Source of the DNA: an uncultured Paraprevotella sp.
GTDB lineage: Bacteria; Bacteroidota; Bacteroidia; Bacteroidales; Bacteroidaceae
Assembly (NCBI GenBank): GCA_900546665.1
Contig: URDY01000001.1
Span: forward strand, 62,001 to 126,000
Direction of reading: 5' to 3'
Length of the DNA: 64,000 bases
This document shows positions 43,056-54,518 of the stretch, piece after piece. Under the pieces are notes generated by a model, which had not been told where the DNA came from, did no database searches, and saw nothing but the letters and a program-made list of their open reading frames with translations. The first letter of the stretch is position 1, and each line of letters starts with the position of its first letter. A program made the position numbers and the translations under genes.

Positions 43056-45278
43056 ATGGGAAAGAGCGGAAAGAAAGGCGGAAAACGCCTAAAGAAAAAA
43101 GATTTGTGTAAACTTCTAACAGACCTTTTCCAATTTCATCCAGAAGAGGTTTATCCGATAAAAAGTATCTTCAAAACCCTGAAACTGGAAACGCATCCTG
43201 AGAAAATGCTATGTATGGATCTTCTTGAAGAACTGGCCTTAGATGGATACATAAAAGAAACAGCCCCCCTTAAATATGCCCTAAATACCCAAGGTCAAGT
43301 ATTTGAAGGAACCTTCAACAGAAAAGCCAACGGCAAAAACAGTGTGACACCGGCCGAGGGAGGAGAGCCTGTATTTATAGCTGAACGCAATTCCCTACAT
43401 GCCATGAACGGCGATCTGGTCAAAGTTTCCCTATTGGCTAAAAAGAAACACCAGCCTCGTGAAGCACAAGTTATCGAGATTCTGAAGCGCAGTGATAAAA
43501 CATTTGTAGGAAGATTGGAAGTCCGAAAAGATTTTGCTTTTTTACAGACTGAGGACCGTACTTTAGCTAATGATATATTCATACCAACTAGATCCCTTAA
43601 GGGAGGCAAAAACGGGGACAAGGCTGTAGTCAAAATTACAGAATGGCCTGACAACGCCAAAAATCCGATCGGAAAAGTTATTGATATTCTAGGAAAGAGC
43701 GGAGACAATACGACTGAAATGCATGCTATTTTGGCCGAATACGGTCTGCCATACAGTTATCCCAAGAATGTTGAAGATGAAGCCAACAAAATCAATCCTG
43801 ATATCACAGAAGAAGAAATAGCCCAAAGAGAGGACATGCGTCAGGTCACTACTTTTACAATTGATCCACGTGATGCAAAAGATTTCGATGATGCGCTTTC
43901 TATCCGCAAACTCAATAATGGATTATGGGAAATAGGCGTACATATTGCAGACGTTTCACATTACGTAAAAGAAGGAAGTATCATAGACAAAGAAGCTGTC
44001 AAACGCGCAACCAGCGTCTATCTGGTAGACCGGACAATCCCTATGCTTCCAGAACGACTATGCAACTTCATTTGTTCTCTCAGACCACAAGAAGACAAAT
44101 TAGCTTACAGTGTCATTTTCAAAATGGATGAATATGCCAATGTACACGACTGGCATCTGGCTCATACCGTTATTCGAAGTGACAGACGTTTTACTTATGA
44201 AGAAGTACAAAAACTTCTGGAACAACATCACGAAGCCTCACCAGAAGATTATGACGCACCTGGTGATCACGCAGCAGATCCTAACTTCAGTGGTCCGGAA
44301 GCTCTGCCAGCTGAAAATTTCGCCACTGAACTGATAACCCTAAATCGTTTGGCTAAAACATTAAGAAACAAAAGGTTTGAGCATGGTGCCATTAATTTTG
44401 AACGGAACGAAGTCAGATTTGAAATCGACGATAAAGGCAAACCTGTCAGTGTCTATTTCAAGATTGCGAAAGATGCCAATAAACTGGTAGAAGAATTCAT
44501 GCTATTGGCAAACCGCACTGTAGCTGAAAGCATAGCCAAGGTTCCTAAAAACAAAAAGCCCAAAACATTCCCTTACCGTATACACGATCTTCCAGATCCC
44601 AACAAACTGATGAATCTGAGCGACTTTATTGTCAAATTCGGATATAAGTTAAAAACATCCGGATCCAAAACAGAAATAAGCAAGGGACTAAACAAACTAT
44701 TGACAGAAGTACACGGCAAAAAAGAACAGAACCTTATAGAAACAGTATCTTTACGCGCCATGATGAAAGCCCGATACAGCACACACAACATCGGTCATTA
44801 CGGATTGGCATTTGACTATTATACTCATTTCACATCCCCGATCCGACGTTATCCAGATGTCATGGTTCATCGTCTGCTTACCCGATATGCGCTTGGTGGA
44901 AGAAGTGTAAGCCAAGAAAAATATGAAGAACTCTGTACGCACTGCAGCGATATGGAACAGCTTGCAGCAACTGCAGAAAGAGCCAGCATTAAATATAAAC
45001 AGGTAGAATTCATGAGCGAACGTCTGGGGCAAGTATTTGAAGGTACAATAAGCGGCGTGACCGAATTTGGACTCTATGTGGAAATCAATGAAAACAAATG
45101 TGAAGGTATGGTTCCGCTACGGGATCTCGATGATGATTACTATGATTTTGATGAACGTAATTATTGTCTAAAAGGCCGACGTCATCACCACCGTTATGCA
45201 CTGGGAGATGCTGTTAAAATCAAGGTAGCCAAAGCTAATTTGGAAAAGAAGCAATTAGACTTTGCTATTGTACACTAA
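43056..45278 (+). CDS. rnr: Ribonuclease R
   Basis: A 740-residue 3'-5' exoribonuclease. A basic N-terminal segment with a winged-helix-like region (1-85) is followed by cold-shock domains (about 90-240). The RNB catalytic domain (about 265-640) has the acidic cluster TIDPRDAKDFDDALS and HIADVSHYV. A C-terminal S1 domain (about 655-738) starts LGQVFEGTISGVTEFGLYVEI. It degrades structured RNA and acts in rRNA and mRNA turnover. It is transcribed alone, with a hairpin after it, and marks the start of the AT-richer half of the window. Confidence 0.96.
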   Translation: MGKSGKKGGKRLKKKDLCKLLTDLFQFHPEEVYPIKSIFKTLKLETHPEKMLCMDLLEELALDGYIKETAPLKYALNTQGQVFEGTFNRKANGKNSVTPAEGGEPVFIAERNSLHAMNGDLVKVSLLAKKKHQPREAQVIEILKRSDKTFVGRLEVRKDFAFLQTEDRTLANDIFIPTRSLKGGKNGDKAVVKITEWPDNAKNPIGKVIDILGKSGDNTTEMHAILAEYGLPYSYPKNVEDEANKINPDITEEEIAQREDMRQVTTFTIDPRDAKDFDDALSIRKLNNGLWEIGVHIADVSHYVKEGSIIDKEAVKRATSVYLVDRTIPMLPERLCNFICSLRPQEDKLAYSVIFKMDEYANVHDWHLAHTVIRSDRRFTYEEVQKLLEQHHEASPEDYDAPGDHAADPNFSGPEALPAENFATELITLNRLAKTLRNKRFEHGAINFERNEVRFEIDDKGKPVSVYFKIAKDANKLVEEFMLLANRTVAESIAKVPKNKKPKTFPYRIHDLPDPNKLMNLSDFIVKFGYKLKTSGSKTEISKGLNKLLTEVHGKKEQNLIETVSLRAMMKARYSTHNIGHYGLAFDYYTHFTSPIRRYPDVMVHRLLTRYALGGRSVSQEKYEELCTHCSDMEQLAATAERASIKYKQVEFMSERLGQVFEGTISGVTEFGLYVEINENKCEGMVPLRDLDDDYYDFDERNYCLKGRRHHHRYALGDAVKIKVAKANLEKKQLDFAIVH

Positions 45279-45284
45279 AAATAC

Positions 45285-45316
45285 CATACCGGAGTGACAA
45301 ACATCATTCCGGTATG
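45285..45316 (+). terminator. Hairpin after rnr
   Basis: CATACCGGAGTGA (45285-45297) pairs over 13 bases (one G-U) with TCATTCCGGTATG (45304-45316) around a 6-base loop. The following sequence is only moderately T-rich, so termination may be partial. Confidence 0.6.
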
Positions 45317-45366
45317 AATTTCTTTCAAATCAGAACAAACAATCCTTAAACAAATATCCTTAAATC

Positions 45367-46806
<1,440 letters not shown>

Positions 46807-46875
46807 AATCAGACTAAACTAGGAGTCTGCTGCGTGTTATTAGGGTTTTAATGTACAGACTAAACAAAAAATTTC

Positions 46876-46883
46876 TATCTTTG
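46876..46883 (+). promoter_or_regulatory. rpoN promoter -7 box
   Basis: TATCTTTG matches TAnnTTTG, with transcription start near 46890 and an untranslated leader of about 22 bases. It probably drives rpoN, the PAP2-like gene, purE, ispG and cysS, which are closely spaced. Confidence 0.65.
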
Positions 46884-46911
46884 CAAACTATCACTTTAAT
46901 GACATGCAATT

Positions 46912-48411
46912 ATGGCGCAGAAAATAATTCAAGCCCAAACACTGCAGCAGACTCAAACACTCTCACCACAACAGATTCTGGCAGTACGTCTGCTGGAAAT
47001 GCCAGTAGCAGAACTCGAGCAAAGAGTTAAAAACGAGCTAATGGAAAATGGTGCTTTGGAAGAAGAATTCGACAAACATGATTCTCAGGATGAATCATCT
47101 ACTACTGACAACAACGACACAGAAGATACCAACTCAGAAGATAATAATGAAATAATATCAGAAAATGACCAACAGCTCAAACAAGCTTTGGACGATTATC
47201 GTTCACCAGACGATATTCCCGATTATCTTCTCAACAGCTATAACGAAAGGCAGACACCGGAAAATATAGAATCAGGCTCCTCTGAATCCTTCTTTGACCA
47301 GATGACCGAACAGATGAACCAGGCAGAACTGACTCCTAAAGAGAAACAACTTATGGCTTACCTTATCGGTTCATTGGAAAATGACGGATTGCTTAAAAAA
47401 AAGCTATCATCCATCGTCAATGAGCTTGAAATCTATAATAATATCAATACAACCGAAGAAGAATTATCCAATGTCCTGCATAAGTTACAACAATTCGATC
47501 CGCCTGGTGTAGGAGCCCGTGATCTTCAGGAATGCTTACTCATACAAATCAGACGTGACGAAAAATTCAAAACTCCTCTAAAACAGGCTGAATACAAAAT
47601 TATAGAAAAATATTTCGATGAATTCACACACAAACGTTGGGACAAGATTATAACGCGAATGCAGCTTTCAGAAGCTGATGCACGTATAATGCAAAGGGAC
47701 TTGGCCAGACTAAATCCCCGCCCCGGAAGTGCCATGGGGGAAACTGAAGGTAGAAACATGCAACAGATTACTCCCGATTTTATTGTAGAAACCGAAGATG
47801 ACGGTACAATTACCATTACCTTAAATCAAGGCGAAGTTCCTCAATTAAGAGTAAGTCCATCTTTTATGGAAATTCTACACCATTCGGCAACAGAAAAGGC
47901 TAAACCCAGCAGATCTGAAAAAGAAGCATTGGCTTATACTAAACAAAAAATAGAAAAAGCCCAGGGATTCATTGATGCCATAAAACAAAGACAGAACACC
48001 CTGATGTCTGTTATGCACGCTATTGTTGACATTCAAAGACCCTTCTTCTTAGAAGGTGATGAATCTGCAATAAAGCCTATGATTCTCAAAGACATAGCGC
48101 AAAAAACCGGTCTAGATATCTCTACGGTTTCACGAGTCACTAACAGCAAATATGTACAAACCAATTATGGCACGTTTCAATTGAAATGGTTCTTCACAGA
48201 TAGCTTTACCACCGGAGACGGACAGGAAATAGCTGTCAGACAGATTCAAAATGCACTTAAAGAACTTGTCAACACAGAAGATAAAAACAATCCCTATAGT
48301 GATGAAACGTTAGCAACTATGCTCAACGACAAAGGTTACCCCATCGCGCGTCGTACAGTTGCCAAATATCGCGAACAATTAGGTATTCCAGTAGCACGAC
48401 TAAGAAAATGA
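46912..48411 (+). CDS. rpoN: RNA polymerase sigma-54 factor
   Basis: A 499-residue sigma-54. Region I at the N terminus is Gln/Leu-rich (IIQAQTLQQTQTLSPQQILAVRLLEMPVAELEQRV) and contacts activators. An acidic region II (about 50-90), the core-binding domain and the HTH region (MILKDIAQKTGLDISTVSRVTNSKYVQT) follow. The RpoN box ARRTVAKYRE near the C terminus reads the -24 element. It is the expected partner of the NtrC-type regulator and of the promoter at 5709. The stop overlaps the next gene by 4 bases (ATGA). Confidence 0.97.
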   Translation: MAQKIIQAQTLQQTQTLSPQQILAVRLLEMPVAELEQRVKNELMENGALEEEFDKHDSQDESSTTDNNDTEDTNSEDNNEIISENDQQLKQALDDYRSPDDIPDYLLNSYNERQTPENIESGSSESFFDQMTEQMNQAELTPKEKQLMAYLIGSLENDGLLKKKLSSIVNELEIYNNINTTEEELSNVLHKLQQFDPPGVGARDLQECLLIQIRRDEKFKTPLKQAEYKIIEKYFDEFTHKRWDKIITRMQLSEADARIMQRDLARLNPRPGSAMGETEGRNMQQITPDFIVETEDDGTITITLNQGEVPQLRVSPSFMEILHHSATEKAKPSRSEKEALAYTKQKIEKAQGFIDAIKQRQNTLMSVMHAIVDIQRPFFLEGDESAIKPMILKDIAQKTGLDISTVSRVTNSKYVQTNYGTFQLKWFFTDSFTTGDGQEIAVRQIQNALKELVNTEDKNNPYSDETLATMLNDKGYPIARRTVAKYREQLGIPVARLRK

Positions 48412-49022
48412 AATACATTTATATCATAAGGACAGCACGAGTATTCTCTGCAATATTTCGCCCCTATTACATGCCTGTAGTAGGGTTCATCGGACTTTTT
48501 AGTTTTACTTATCTGAGTCTGCTGCCTTTCAATTTTAAATTATTCATACTTCTTGCCATCTACTGCTTTACTATACTCATACCACAAATCTGCATATTCT
48601 GTTATCGAAAAATTAACGGTTGGGCACCTCACCAGATACGAATCCAAGCAAACCGTACCATCCCATACGCCATTTCCATCATTTCGTATGTAGCTTGTCT
48701 GTGGCTGATGTACCGTATGCATTTACCACGTTACATGTGTGGCATCATTGTAGCCGCACTTCTTATACAAGCCAGTTGCGCCACAATTAACATTTGGTGG
48801 AAAATCAGTACCCATTCAGCTGGTGCAGGTGGCATAATAGGAGCCTTGCTAGCCTATTCCACACTCTTTGATTTTAATCCCATCAATTGGCTGTGTATCC
48901 TGATTTTAATATCAGGAGTAGTCGGCAGCAGCAGAATGTTACTTCGACAACATACACTTGGACAAGTTATAGGAGGAACCTTATTAGGCACTGTTTTAGG
49001 ATTTATCGGAATTATCATTTAA
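48408..49022 (+). CDS. PAP2-like integral membrane protein
   Basis: A 204-residue protein with about six transmembrane helices. The C-terminal half has PAP2-superfamily features: ISTHSAGAGG in place of the SGH motif, and SSRMLLRQHTLGQVIGG for the SRxxxxxH-x3-Q/D motif. It may be a phosphatase acting on a lipid pyrophosphate. The start overlaps rpoN (ATGA), suggesting coupling, and purE follows 42 bases later. Confidence 0.75.
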   Translation: MKYIYIIRTARVFSAIFRPYYMPVVGFIGLFSFTYLSLLPFNFKLFILLAIYCFTILIPQICIFCYRKINGWAPHQIRIQANRTIPYAISIISYVACLWLMYRMHLPRYMCGIIVAALLIQASCATINIWWKISTHSAGAGGIIGALLAYSTLFDFNPINWLCILILISGVVGSSRMLLRQHTLGQVIGGTLLGTVLGFIGIII

Positions 49023-49064
49023 ATCGGATATATAAAATAGACAAACAACAAAAACAATAATTAT

Positions 49065-49571
49065 ATGGAACCAATTGTAAGTATTATCATGGGCAGCACT
49101 TCTGACCTTCCGGTTATGGAAAAAGCAGCCAAATTCTTTGATGAAATGGAAATTCCATTTGAAATAAATGCACTTTCAGCCCATCGCACACCAGACGAAG
49201 TGGAGAATTTTGCCAAAAATGCAGCTTCCAGAGGAATCAAGGTCATTATTGCCGGAGCAGGTATGGCAGCAGCCCTTCCTGGAGTAATTGCAGCAAGTAC
49301 GACACTACCCGTTATCGGAGTACCTATAAAGGGAATGCTTGACGGTCTTGACGCCATGCTTTCCATCATTCAGATGCCACCGGGAATCCCTGTAGCCACA
49401 GTAGGTGTAAATGGTGCCCAAAATGCCGCAATCCTGGCCGCAGAAATGTTGGCTTTGGCAGACAGTAATCTCTCAGAAAAACTGACTCAGTATAAAATCG
49501 GTTTAAAACAAAAAATAGTCAAGGCAAATGCCGAACTGGCAGAAGTAAAATATCGCTTTAAATGTAACTAA
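49065..49571 (+). CDS. purE: N5-carboxyaminoimidazole ribonucleotide mutase
   Basis: A 168-residue class I PurE. The N-terminal IIMGSTSDLPVMEKA nucleotide-binding loop, ALSAHRTPDEV with the catalytic His, and the GMAAALPGVIAASTTLPVIGVP segment are all typical. It converts N5-CAIR to CAIR in purine synthesis. No purK is adjacent. It is followed 13 bases later by ispG. Confidence 0.96.
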   Translation: MEPIVSIIMGSTSDLPVMEKAAKFFDEMEIPFEINALSAHRTPDEVENFAKNAASRGIKVIIAGAGMAAALPGVIAASTTLPVIGVPIKGMLDGLDAMLSIIQMPPGIPVATVGVNGAQNAAILAAEMLALADSNLSEKLTQYKIGLKQKIVKANAELAEVKYRFKCN

Positions 49572-49584
49572 AAACATTATAGGG

Positions 49585-51456
49585 ATGAGGGATCTCTTTA
49601 ATTATCACCGCCGAGAAACTTGTCAAGTACAAATAGGCGGAACACCTTTAGGAGGAAACAACCCGATCAGAGTACAAAGCATGACAGACACCTCCACATT
49701 GGATACCGAAGCCAGCACTGCTCAAACCTTACGCATTGCACAAGCTGGAGGAGAATATGTCAGACTGACGACACAAGGTGTAAGAGAAGCTGAAAATCTT
49801 CGCCTAATTAATGCAGGCGTCCGGTCTGCAGGATGTAATGTGCCATTAGTGGCAGACATCCACTTTAATCCGCAAGTAGCCCTGGTTGCGGCACGTTATG
49901 CAGAAAAGGTACGAATCAATCCCGGAAACTACGTTGACGCTGCCCGCACATTCAAACATTTGGAATATACTGATGAAGAATATGCGGAAGAGCTCAAAAA
50001 AATAGAAGATCGTTTCATTCCATTTCTGCAAGTATGCAAAGAAAACCATACAGCCATACGCATAGGCGTCAATCATGGTTCTCTTAGCGACCGCATTATG
50101 AGCCGGTATGGTGATACTCCGGAAGGCATTGTGGAAAGTTGTATGGAGTTTCTTCGAATCTGCGTTAAAGAACAATTCCACGATGTAGTTATCTCCATCA
50201 AAGCCAGCAACACGGTAGTTATGGTAGAAAGTGTCCGTCTTCTGGTAGAAGTCATGGAAAAGGAAGGCATGAACTTTCCTCTTCATCTCGGTGTAACTGA
50301 AGCCGGTGAAGGAGAAGACGGCAGAATCAAAAGTGCAGCCGGAATAGGTGCTCTTTTGGCAGACGGTATTGGTGATACAATAAGAGTTTCACTCAGTGAA
50401 AAACCTGAAGCAGAAATTCCTGTTGCAAAGAAGTTGGTTGACCATATTCTGAAACGGAAAGATCATATGCTGATTCCTGGCATGATTGCACCCGGCTTTG
50501 ATTATATTCACCCCACCAGACGTACTACAAAAGCCGTAGCCAATATAGGAGGTGGACAAGTCCCTGTCGTAATAGCCGACCGATTGGGTAAATCGGAATC
50601 TCCTAAAGAATCGGAAACAACAACACCTGATTATATTTACTGCGGACATCAACTACCTCCTCTTGAAGAAAGAGAGCAAGCTGCTTATATCGTAGATGCA
50701 GACGTTTGGACCGGAGAAAAGAACACTTACCCCGCATTCTCTCATGAAATGCTTCCATTCATCAGTGGCATACATTCAGAACTCAAATTTCTGTTCTTAA
50801 GTTATCCGACTCTTGATGAAGAAGCACGTGCATGTCTGAAATATCATCCGGAAGTAGTCGTTATTGCACAAAGCAACCACCCAAACAGATGCGGAGAGTT
50901 ACGTGCTCTTATCCATGAGATGATGAAAGAAAACCTGCAAAATCCTGTTATAGTATTCCAGCATTACGCACACAATCAGGATGAAAAAGAAGATTTCCAG
51001 ATAGAAAGCGCAGCTGATTCCGGAGTCCTGCTATTTGACGGGTTATGCGATGGACTCTATCTTCATAACGATGGTTCTCTTTCAAGTGAAGATATAGATG
51101 CCACAGCCTTTAACATCCTTCAGGCAACCAGAAGTCGGACGACCAAGACTGAATATATTTCATGTCCTGGCTGCGGACGTACATTATACAATCTTCATGA
51201 AACCATTGCCAGAATAAAAGCTGCAACTTCACATCTTAAAGGTTTGAAAATAGGAATCATGGGATGTATCGTCAACGGCCCCGGCGAAATGGCTGATGCC
51301 GATTATGGCTATGTGGGTGCAGCCAGAGGAAAAGTCAGCCTTTACAAGAAAAAGATCTGTGTGGAAAAGAATATTCCGGAAGAAGAAGCCGTAGAAAAAC
51401 TACTCAAACTGATACGTGATAACGGTGACGATCCGACATTTCCACAAAAGGGATAA
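49585..51456 (+). CDS. ispG: 4-hydroxy-3-methylbut-2-enyl-diphosphate synthase (long form)
   Basis: A 623-residue IspG, the penultimate step of the MEP isoprenoid pathway. The N-terminal TIM barrel (VQSMTDTSTLDTEAS, PLVADIHFNPQVA, RIGVNHGSLSDRI) is followed by an insertion domain (about 340-510) typical of Bacteroidota, Chlamydiae and plants. The C-terminal domain has the iron-sulfur ligands SCPGCGRT (about 525-532) and GCIVNGPGE (about 560). It lies between purE and cysS in one apparent operon. Confidence 0.96.
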   Translation: MRDLFNYHRRETCQVQIGGTPLGGNNPIRVQSMTDTSTLDTEASTAQTLRIAQAGGEYVRLTTQGVREAENLRLINAGVRSAGCNVPLVADIHFNPQVALVAARYAEKVRINPGNYVDAARTFKHLEYTDEEYAEELKKIEDRFIPFLQVCKENHTAIRIGVNHGSLSDRIMSRYGDTPEGIVESCMEFLRICVKEQFHDVVISIKASNTVVMVESVRLLVEVMEKEGMNFPLHLGVTEAGEGEDGRIKSAAGIGALLADGIGDTIRVSLSEKPEAEIPVAKKLVDHILKRKDHMLIPGMIAPGFDYIHPTRRTTKAVANIGGGQVPVVIADRLGKSESPKESETTTPDYIYCGHQLPPLEEREQAAYIVDADVWTGEKNTYPAFSHEMLPFISGIHSELKFLFLSYPTLDEEARACLKYHPEVVVIAQSNHPNRCGELRALIHEMMKENLQNPVIVFQHYAHNQDEKEDFQIESAADSGVLLFDGLCDGLYLHNDGSLSSEDIDATAFNILQATRSRTTKTEYISCPGCGRTLYNLHETIARIKAATSHLKGLKIGIMGCIVNGPGEMADADYGYVGAARGKVSLYKKKICVEKNIPEEEAVEKLLKLIRDNGDDPTFPQKG

Positions 51457-51479
51457 TCCTAATATTTTTCAAATGAATT

Positions 51480-52964
51480 ATGGAACAGAAACTTTTTATT
51501 TATAATACTCTTTCCCGTAAAAAGGAAGAATTCAAATCTATTACACCTGGCCGCGTTGGTATGTATGTTTGCGGTCCAACCGTGTATGGTGATGCTCATT
51601 TGGGGCACGCCAGACCTGCAATCACCTTTGATTTGCTATTCCGTTACCTGCAACATATCGGATATAAGGTAAGATATGTACGTAATATTACAGATGTAGG
51701 ACATTTGGAACATGATGCAGACGAAGGTGAAGACAAAATAGCCAAAAAAGCACGTCTGGAACAGCTCGAGCCAATGGAGGTAGCCCAATATTACACCAAC
51801 CGCTTCCATGAAGCCATGGATGCACTGAACGTATTACCTCCCAGTATTGAACCACATGCCACTGGACATATTATTGAACAGATAGAATTGGTAAAGGAAA
51901 TTGTAAACAATGGCTTTGCTTATGAAAGCCAGGGCAGTGTTTATTTTGACGTTGAAAAATACAACCACAAATACCACTATGGCAAACTTTCCGGACGTAA
52001 TCTGGAAGATGTCATCAACAATTCACGTGCCCTGGACGGAGTTGGCGAAAAGCATAACCAAGTAGATTTCGCCCTGTGGAAACATGCGCAACCACAACAC
52101 ATCATGCGCTGGCCAAGTCCTTGGGGAGAAGGTTTCCCTGGCTGGCACTGCGAATGTACAGCAATGGGACGTAAGTATTTAGGATCACGTTTTGATATTC
52201 ATGGCGGAGGCATGGATCTGGTCTTCCCTCACCATGAATGTGAAATAGCACAAGCCGTGGCCAGCCAAGGGTCTGATATGGTTAATTATTGGATGCATAA
52301 CAATATGATTACCGTCAATGGCCAGAAAATGGGTAAAAGCTTAGGTAACTTCATTACACTGCCGCAGTTCTTCAGTGGTGAGCATGAAAAACTGGAACAG
52401 CCATATAGCCCCATGACCATACGCTTCTTTATCCTACAGGCACATTATCGCAGTACAGTAGACTTTAGCAATGAAGCCTTGCAAGCCAGCGAAAAAGGTC
52501 TGGCACGTCTGATGGAAGCCATTGCTACACTTAAACGCATTACACCGCAGAAAACGGGAACCATCACAATGGAATACGTTGACGAATTGCGCAACAAGTG
52601 TTATGAAGCCATGAATGATGACCTAAACTCACCCATCGTCATCAGCCATTTGTTTGAAGCATGCCGTACAATAAACACCATTGCAGACAAGAAAGCTACT
52701 ATCGATGAGAAAACTCTCAAAGCACTACAGGACGTCTTCCACACATTCACATTCGACCTGCTTGGCCTCAAAGAAGAAACAGGCAATAATTCAGGACGTG
52801 AAGAAGCATTCGGTAAGGTAGTTGACATGCTCTTAGAGCAACGTATGATAGCTAAAGCCAATAAAGATTGGGCTACAAGCGATAAAATACGCGACAGTCT
52901 GGCAGAATTGGGATTTGAAGTGAAAGATACAAAAGACGGATTTACCTGGAAACTTAATAAGTAA
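51480..52964 (+). CDS. cysS: Cysteinyl-tRNA synthetase
   Basis: A 494-residue class I synthetase. It has the zinc ligand [13 protein letters not shown] with HIGH-like [16 protein letters not shown] with a further zinc Cys, FPHHECE and the KMGKSLGN form of the KMSKS loop. A C-terminal DALR helical domain follows. It charges tRNA-Cys. It is the last gene of the operon and is followed by a strong terminator. Confidence 0.97.
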   Translation: MEQKLFIYNTLSRKKEEFKSITPGRVGMYVCGPTVYGDAHLGHARPAITFDLLFRYLQHIGYKVRYVRNITDVGHLEHDADEGEDKIAKKARLEQLEPMEVAQYYTNRFHEAMDALNVLPPSIEPHATGHIIEQIELVKEIVNNGFAYESQGSVYFDVEKYNHKYHYGKLSGRNLEDVINNSRALDGVGEKHNQVDFALWKHAQPQHIMRWPSPWGEGFPGWHCECTAMGRKYLGSRFDIHGGGMDLVFPHHECEIAQAVASQGSDMVNYWMHNNMITVNGQKMGKSLGNFITLPQFFSGEHEKLEQPYSPMTIRFFILQAHYRSTVDFSNEALQASEKGLARLMEAIATLKRITPQKTGTITMEYVDELRNKCYEAMNDDLNSPIVISHLFEACRTINTIADKKATIDEKTLKALQDVFHTFTFDLLGLKEETGNNSGREEAFGKVVDMLLEQRMIAKANKDWATSDKIRDSLAELGFEVKDTKDGFTWKLNK

Positions 52965-52985
52965 AAACTGTTTTTATAATGATCA

Positions 52986-53025
52986 AAAAGCGCGATAACT
53001 TTAATGCAGTTACCGCGTTTTTTTT
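52986..53025 (+). terminator. Terminator after cysS
   Basis: CGCGATAACT (52991-53000) pairs with AGTTACCGCG (53008-53017) with one mismatch. It is preceded by AAAAAG and followed by eight T, so it can work in both directions between cysS and the convergent SufE-like gene. Confidence 0.85.
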
Positions 53026-53064
53026 GACAAGATATTACAGACTAATACATCGTGCAAAAAAGGT

Positions 53065-53490
53065 CTAATTTTCTTTGGCCTTAAAAGCCAATGCATACAT
53101 TTTCATCTGCTTCAGCATAGCTAATAATCCGTTACTGCGTGTCGGTGACAAATGTTCCTTCAAGCCTATTTTTTCAATAAAATAAAGATCTGCATCCAAG
53201 ATCTCATCAGGCGTATGTCCACTCAACACCTTAACCAGCAAAGCAACCAACCCCTTCACAATGAGCGCATCGCTTTCAGCTTGAAAAACTACCTTTCCAT
53301 CCACCAGATCAGCTTGCAGCCATACACGACTTTGACAACCGTCTATCAAATTCTGATCTGTTTTATATTCCTCAGGAAGAGCCTGCTGTTCAGATCCTAA
53401 GTCTATCAACAGCTGATACTTGTCCATCCAGTCATCAAAATCACTGAATTCCTCAATTACCTCATCCTGTAATTCATTAATTGTCATCAT
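53065..53490 (-). CDS. SufE-like protein
   Basis: A 141-residue protein of the SufE/YgdK family. The pattern DWMDKYQLLIDLG, DQNLIDGCQSRVWLQ with the conserved sulfur-accepting Cys, and GLVALLVKVLSGHTPDEIL is diagnostic. Such proteins take persulfide sulfur from SufS-type cysteine desulfurases. The ATG overlaps the end of the M28 gene by 4 bases (ATGA), although no obvious functional link to that peptidase exists. Confidence 0.92.
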   Translation of the reverse strand: MMTINELQDEVIEEFSDFDDWMDKYQLLIDLGSEQQALPEEYKTDQNLIDGCQSRVWLQADLVDGKVVFQAESDALIVKGLVALLVKVLSGHTPDEILDADLYFIEKIGLKEHLSPTRSNGLLAMLKQMKMYALAFKAKEN

Positions 53491-54497
53491 AAGTTCTGAT
53501 TTTCATTATAAATTACTTGTAATACTGTCTGTCCGACAGCTTTCAATACATTTTTGTCAATATGTTCCATGTTATCATTCACCGTATGCCATGTCGGACC
53601 AAAACCGGAAGGGCCATCAGTGTAATACGGCACAATATCTATACAAGGAATACGGGCAATCCTATTAACAGGAAGATGATCATCCGTAATATAACCACCT
53701 TCACGTTGAGGAAAATAATTTCCGTAACCCAGACTTTCAGCTGTATCCCAGACTTTTTCTACAACTTGGGCCGCATACTGCAGCGAAAAAGATTCTTTTG
53801 AGAAAGTACTTCCACGTCCTCCGACCATATCCATAAGAATACCATACATGGCTTTATATCCATATTTATGCGGATTCTGAGCCCAATACTGCGATCCCAG
53901 ACACCATGAAGACTCATCCCCGCCACCCATAAATTGTGGCGTTCCATAATCCTCTGCATCAAAACAAATAAAATCAATTCCTATTTTAAGAGGATTTTGT
54001 GAGATAACTCGAGCCATTTCCAACATGACAGCCACATCACTTGCTGCATCATTCGCCGCCAAAACCGGACGATGCCAGTTTGCAGTATCCGGATCATTAT
54101 CTGCCCAAGGACGTGAATCCCAATGTCCACACAACAATAAACGTATTTCAGCATCCGGATTATAAGAAGCAATAATATTACGTGCCTTAAGTACCGTTCC
54201 ATCAAAAGCCTTCAAATCCATATACTGATCAATCACTACAGCACCAAAACTTCTGAATTTCTCTGCAATATAATGACCGCACTTACGATGAGCATCTGTA
54301 TTGGGTACTCGTGGTCCAAATTCACATTGTGCCGCTGTGTAGGCATAAGCACTATCTGCATTGAATTCAGGAGCAATTACCATAGAATCTTTTTCTTGAG
54401 TATTACTTTTCGCAGTTTTATTACCACAAGCACTTACCCCCCAAAAAAGAAACGAAAGTCCAAAAATAGACCATATAGTCTTAAGTTTGCATTTCAT
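53487..54497 (-). CDS. M28-family lipoprotein, glutaminyl cyclase-like
   Basis: A 336-residue lipoprotein (GVSAC lipobox) with an M28 zinc-hydrolase domain. Zinc-site segments are LCGHWDSRPWADND, AANDAASDVAV, CFDAEDYG, DMVGGRGSTF and DDHLPVNRIARIPCID. The sequence resembles glutaminyl-peptide cyclotransferases, which make N-terminal pyroglutamate, rather than exo-peptidases. In Bacteroidota such enzymes act on exported proteins with N-terminal Gln. It lies 21 bases after the C26-M19 fusion gene. Confidence 0.87.
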   Translation of the reverse strand: MKCKLKTIWSIFGLSFLFWGVSACGNKTAKSNTQEKDSMVIAPEFNADSAYAYTAAQCEFGPRVPNTDAHRKCGHYIAEKFRSFGAVVIDQYMDLKAFDGTVLKARNIIASYNPDAEIRLLLCGHWDSRPWADNDPDTANWHRPVLAANDAASDVAVMLEMARVISQNPLKIGIDFICFDAEDYGTPQFMGGGDESSWCLGSQYWAQNPHKYGYKAMYGILMDMVGGRGSTFSKESFSLQYAAQVVEKVWDTAESLGYGNYFPQREGGYITDDHLPVNRIARIPCIDIVPYYTDGPSGFGPTWHTVNDNMEHIDKNVLKAVGQTVLQVIYNENQNL

Positions 54498-54518
54498 AAA
54501 TTGTTTATTTTGTCTGTT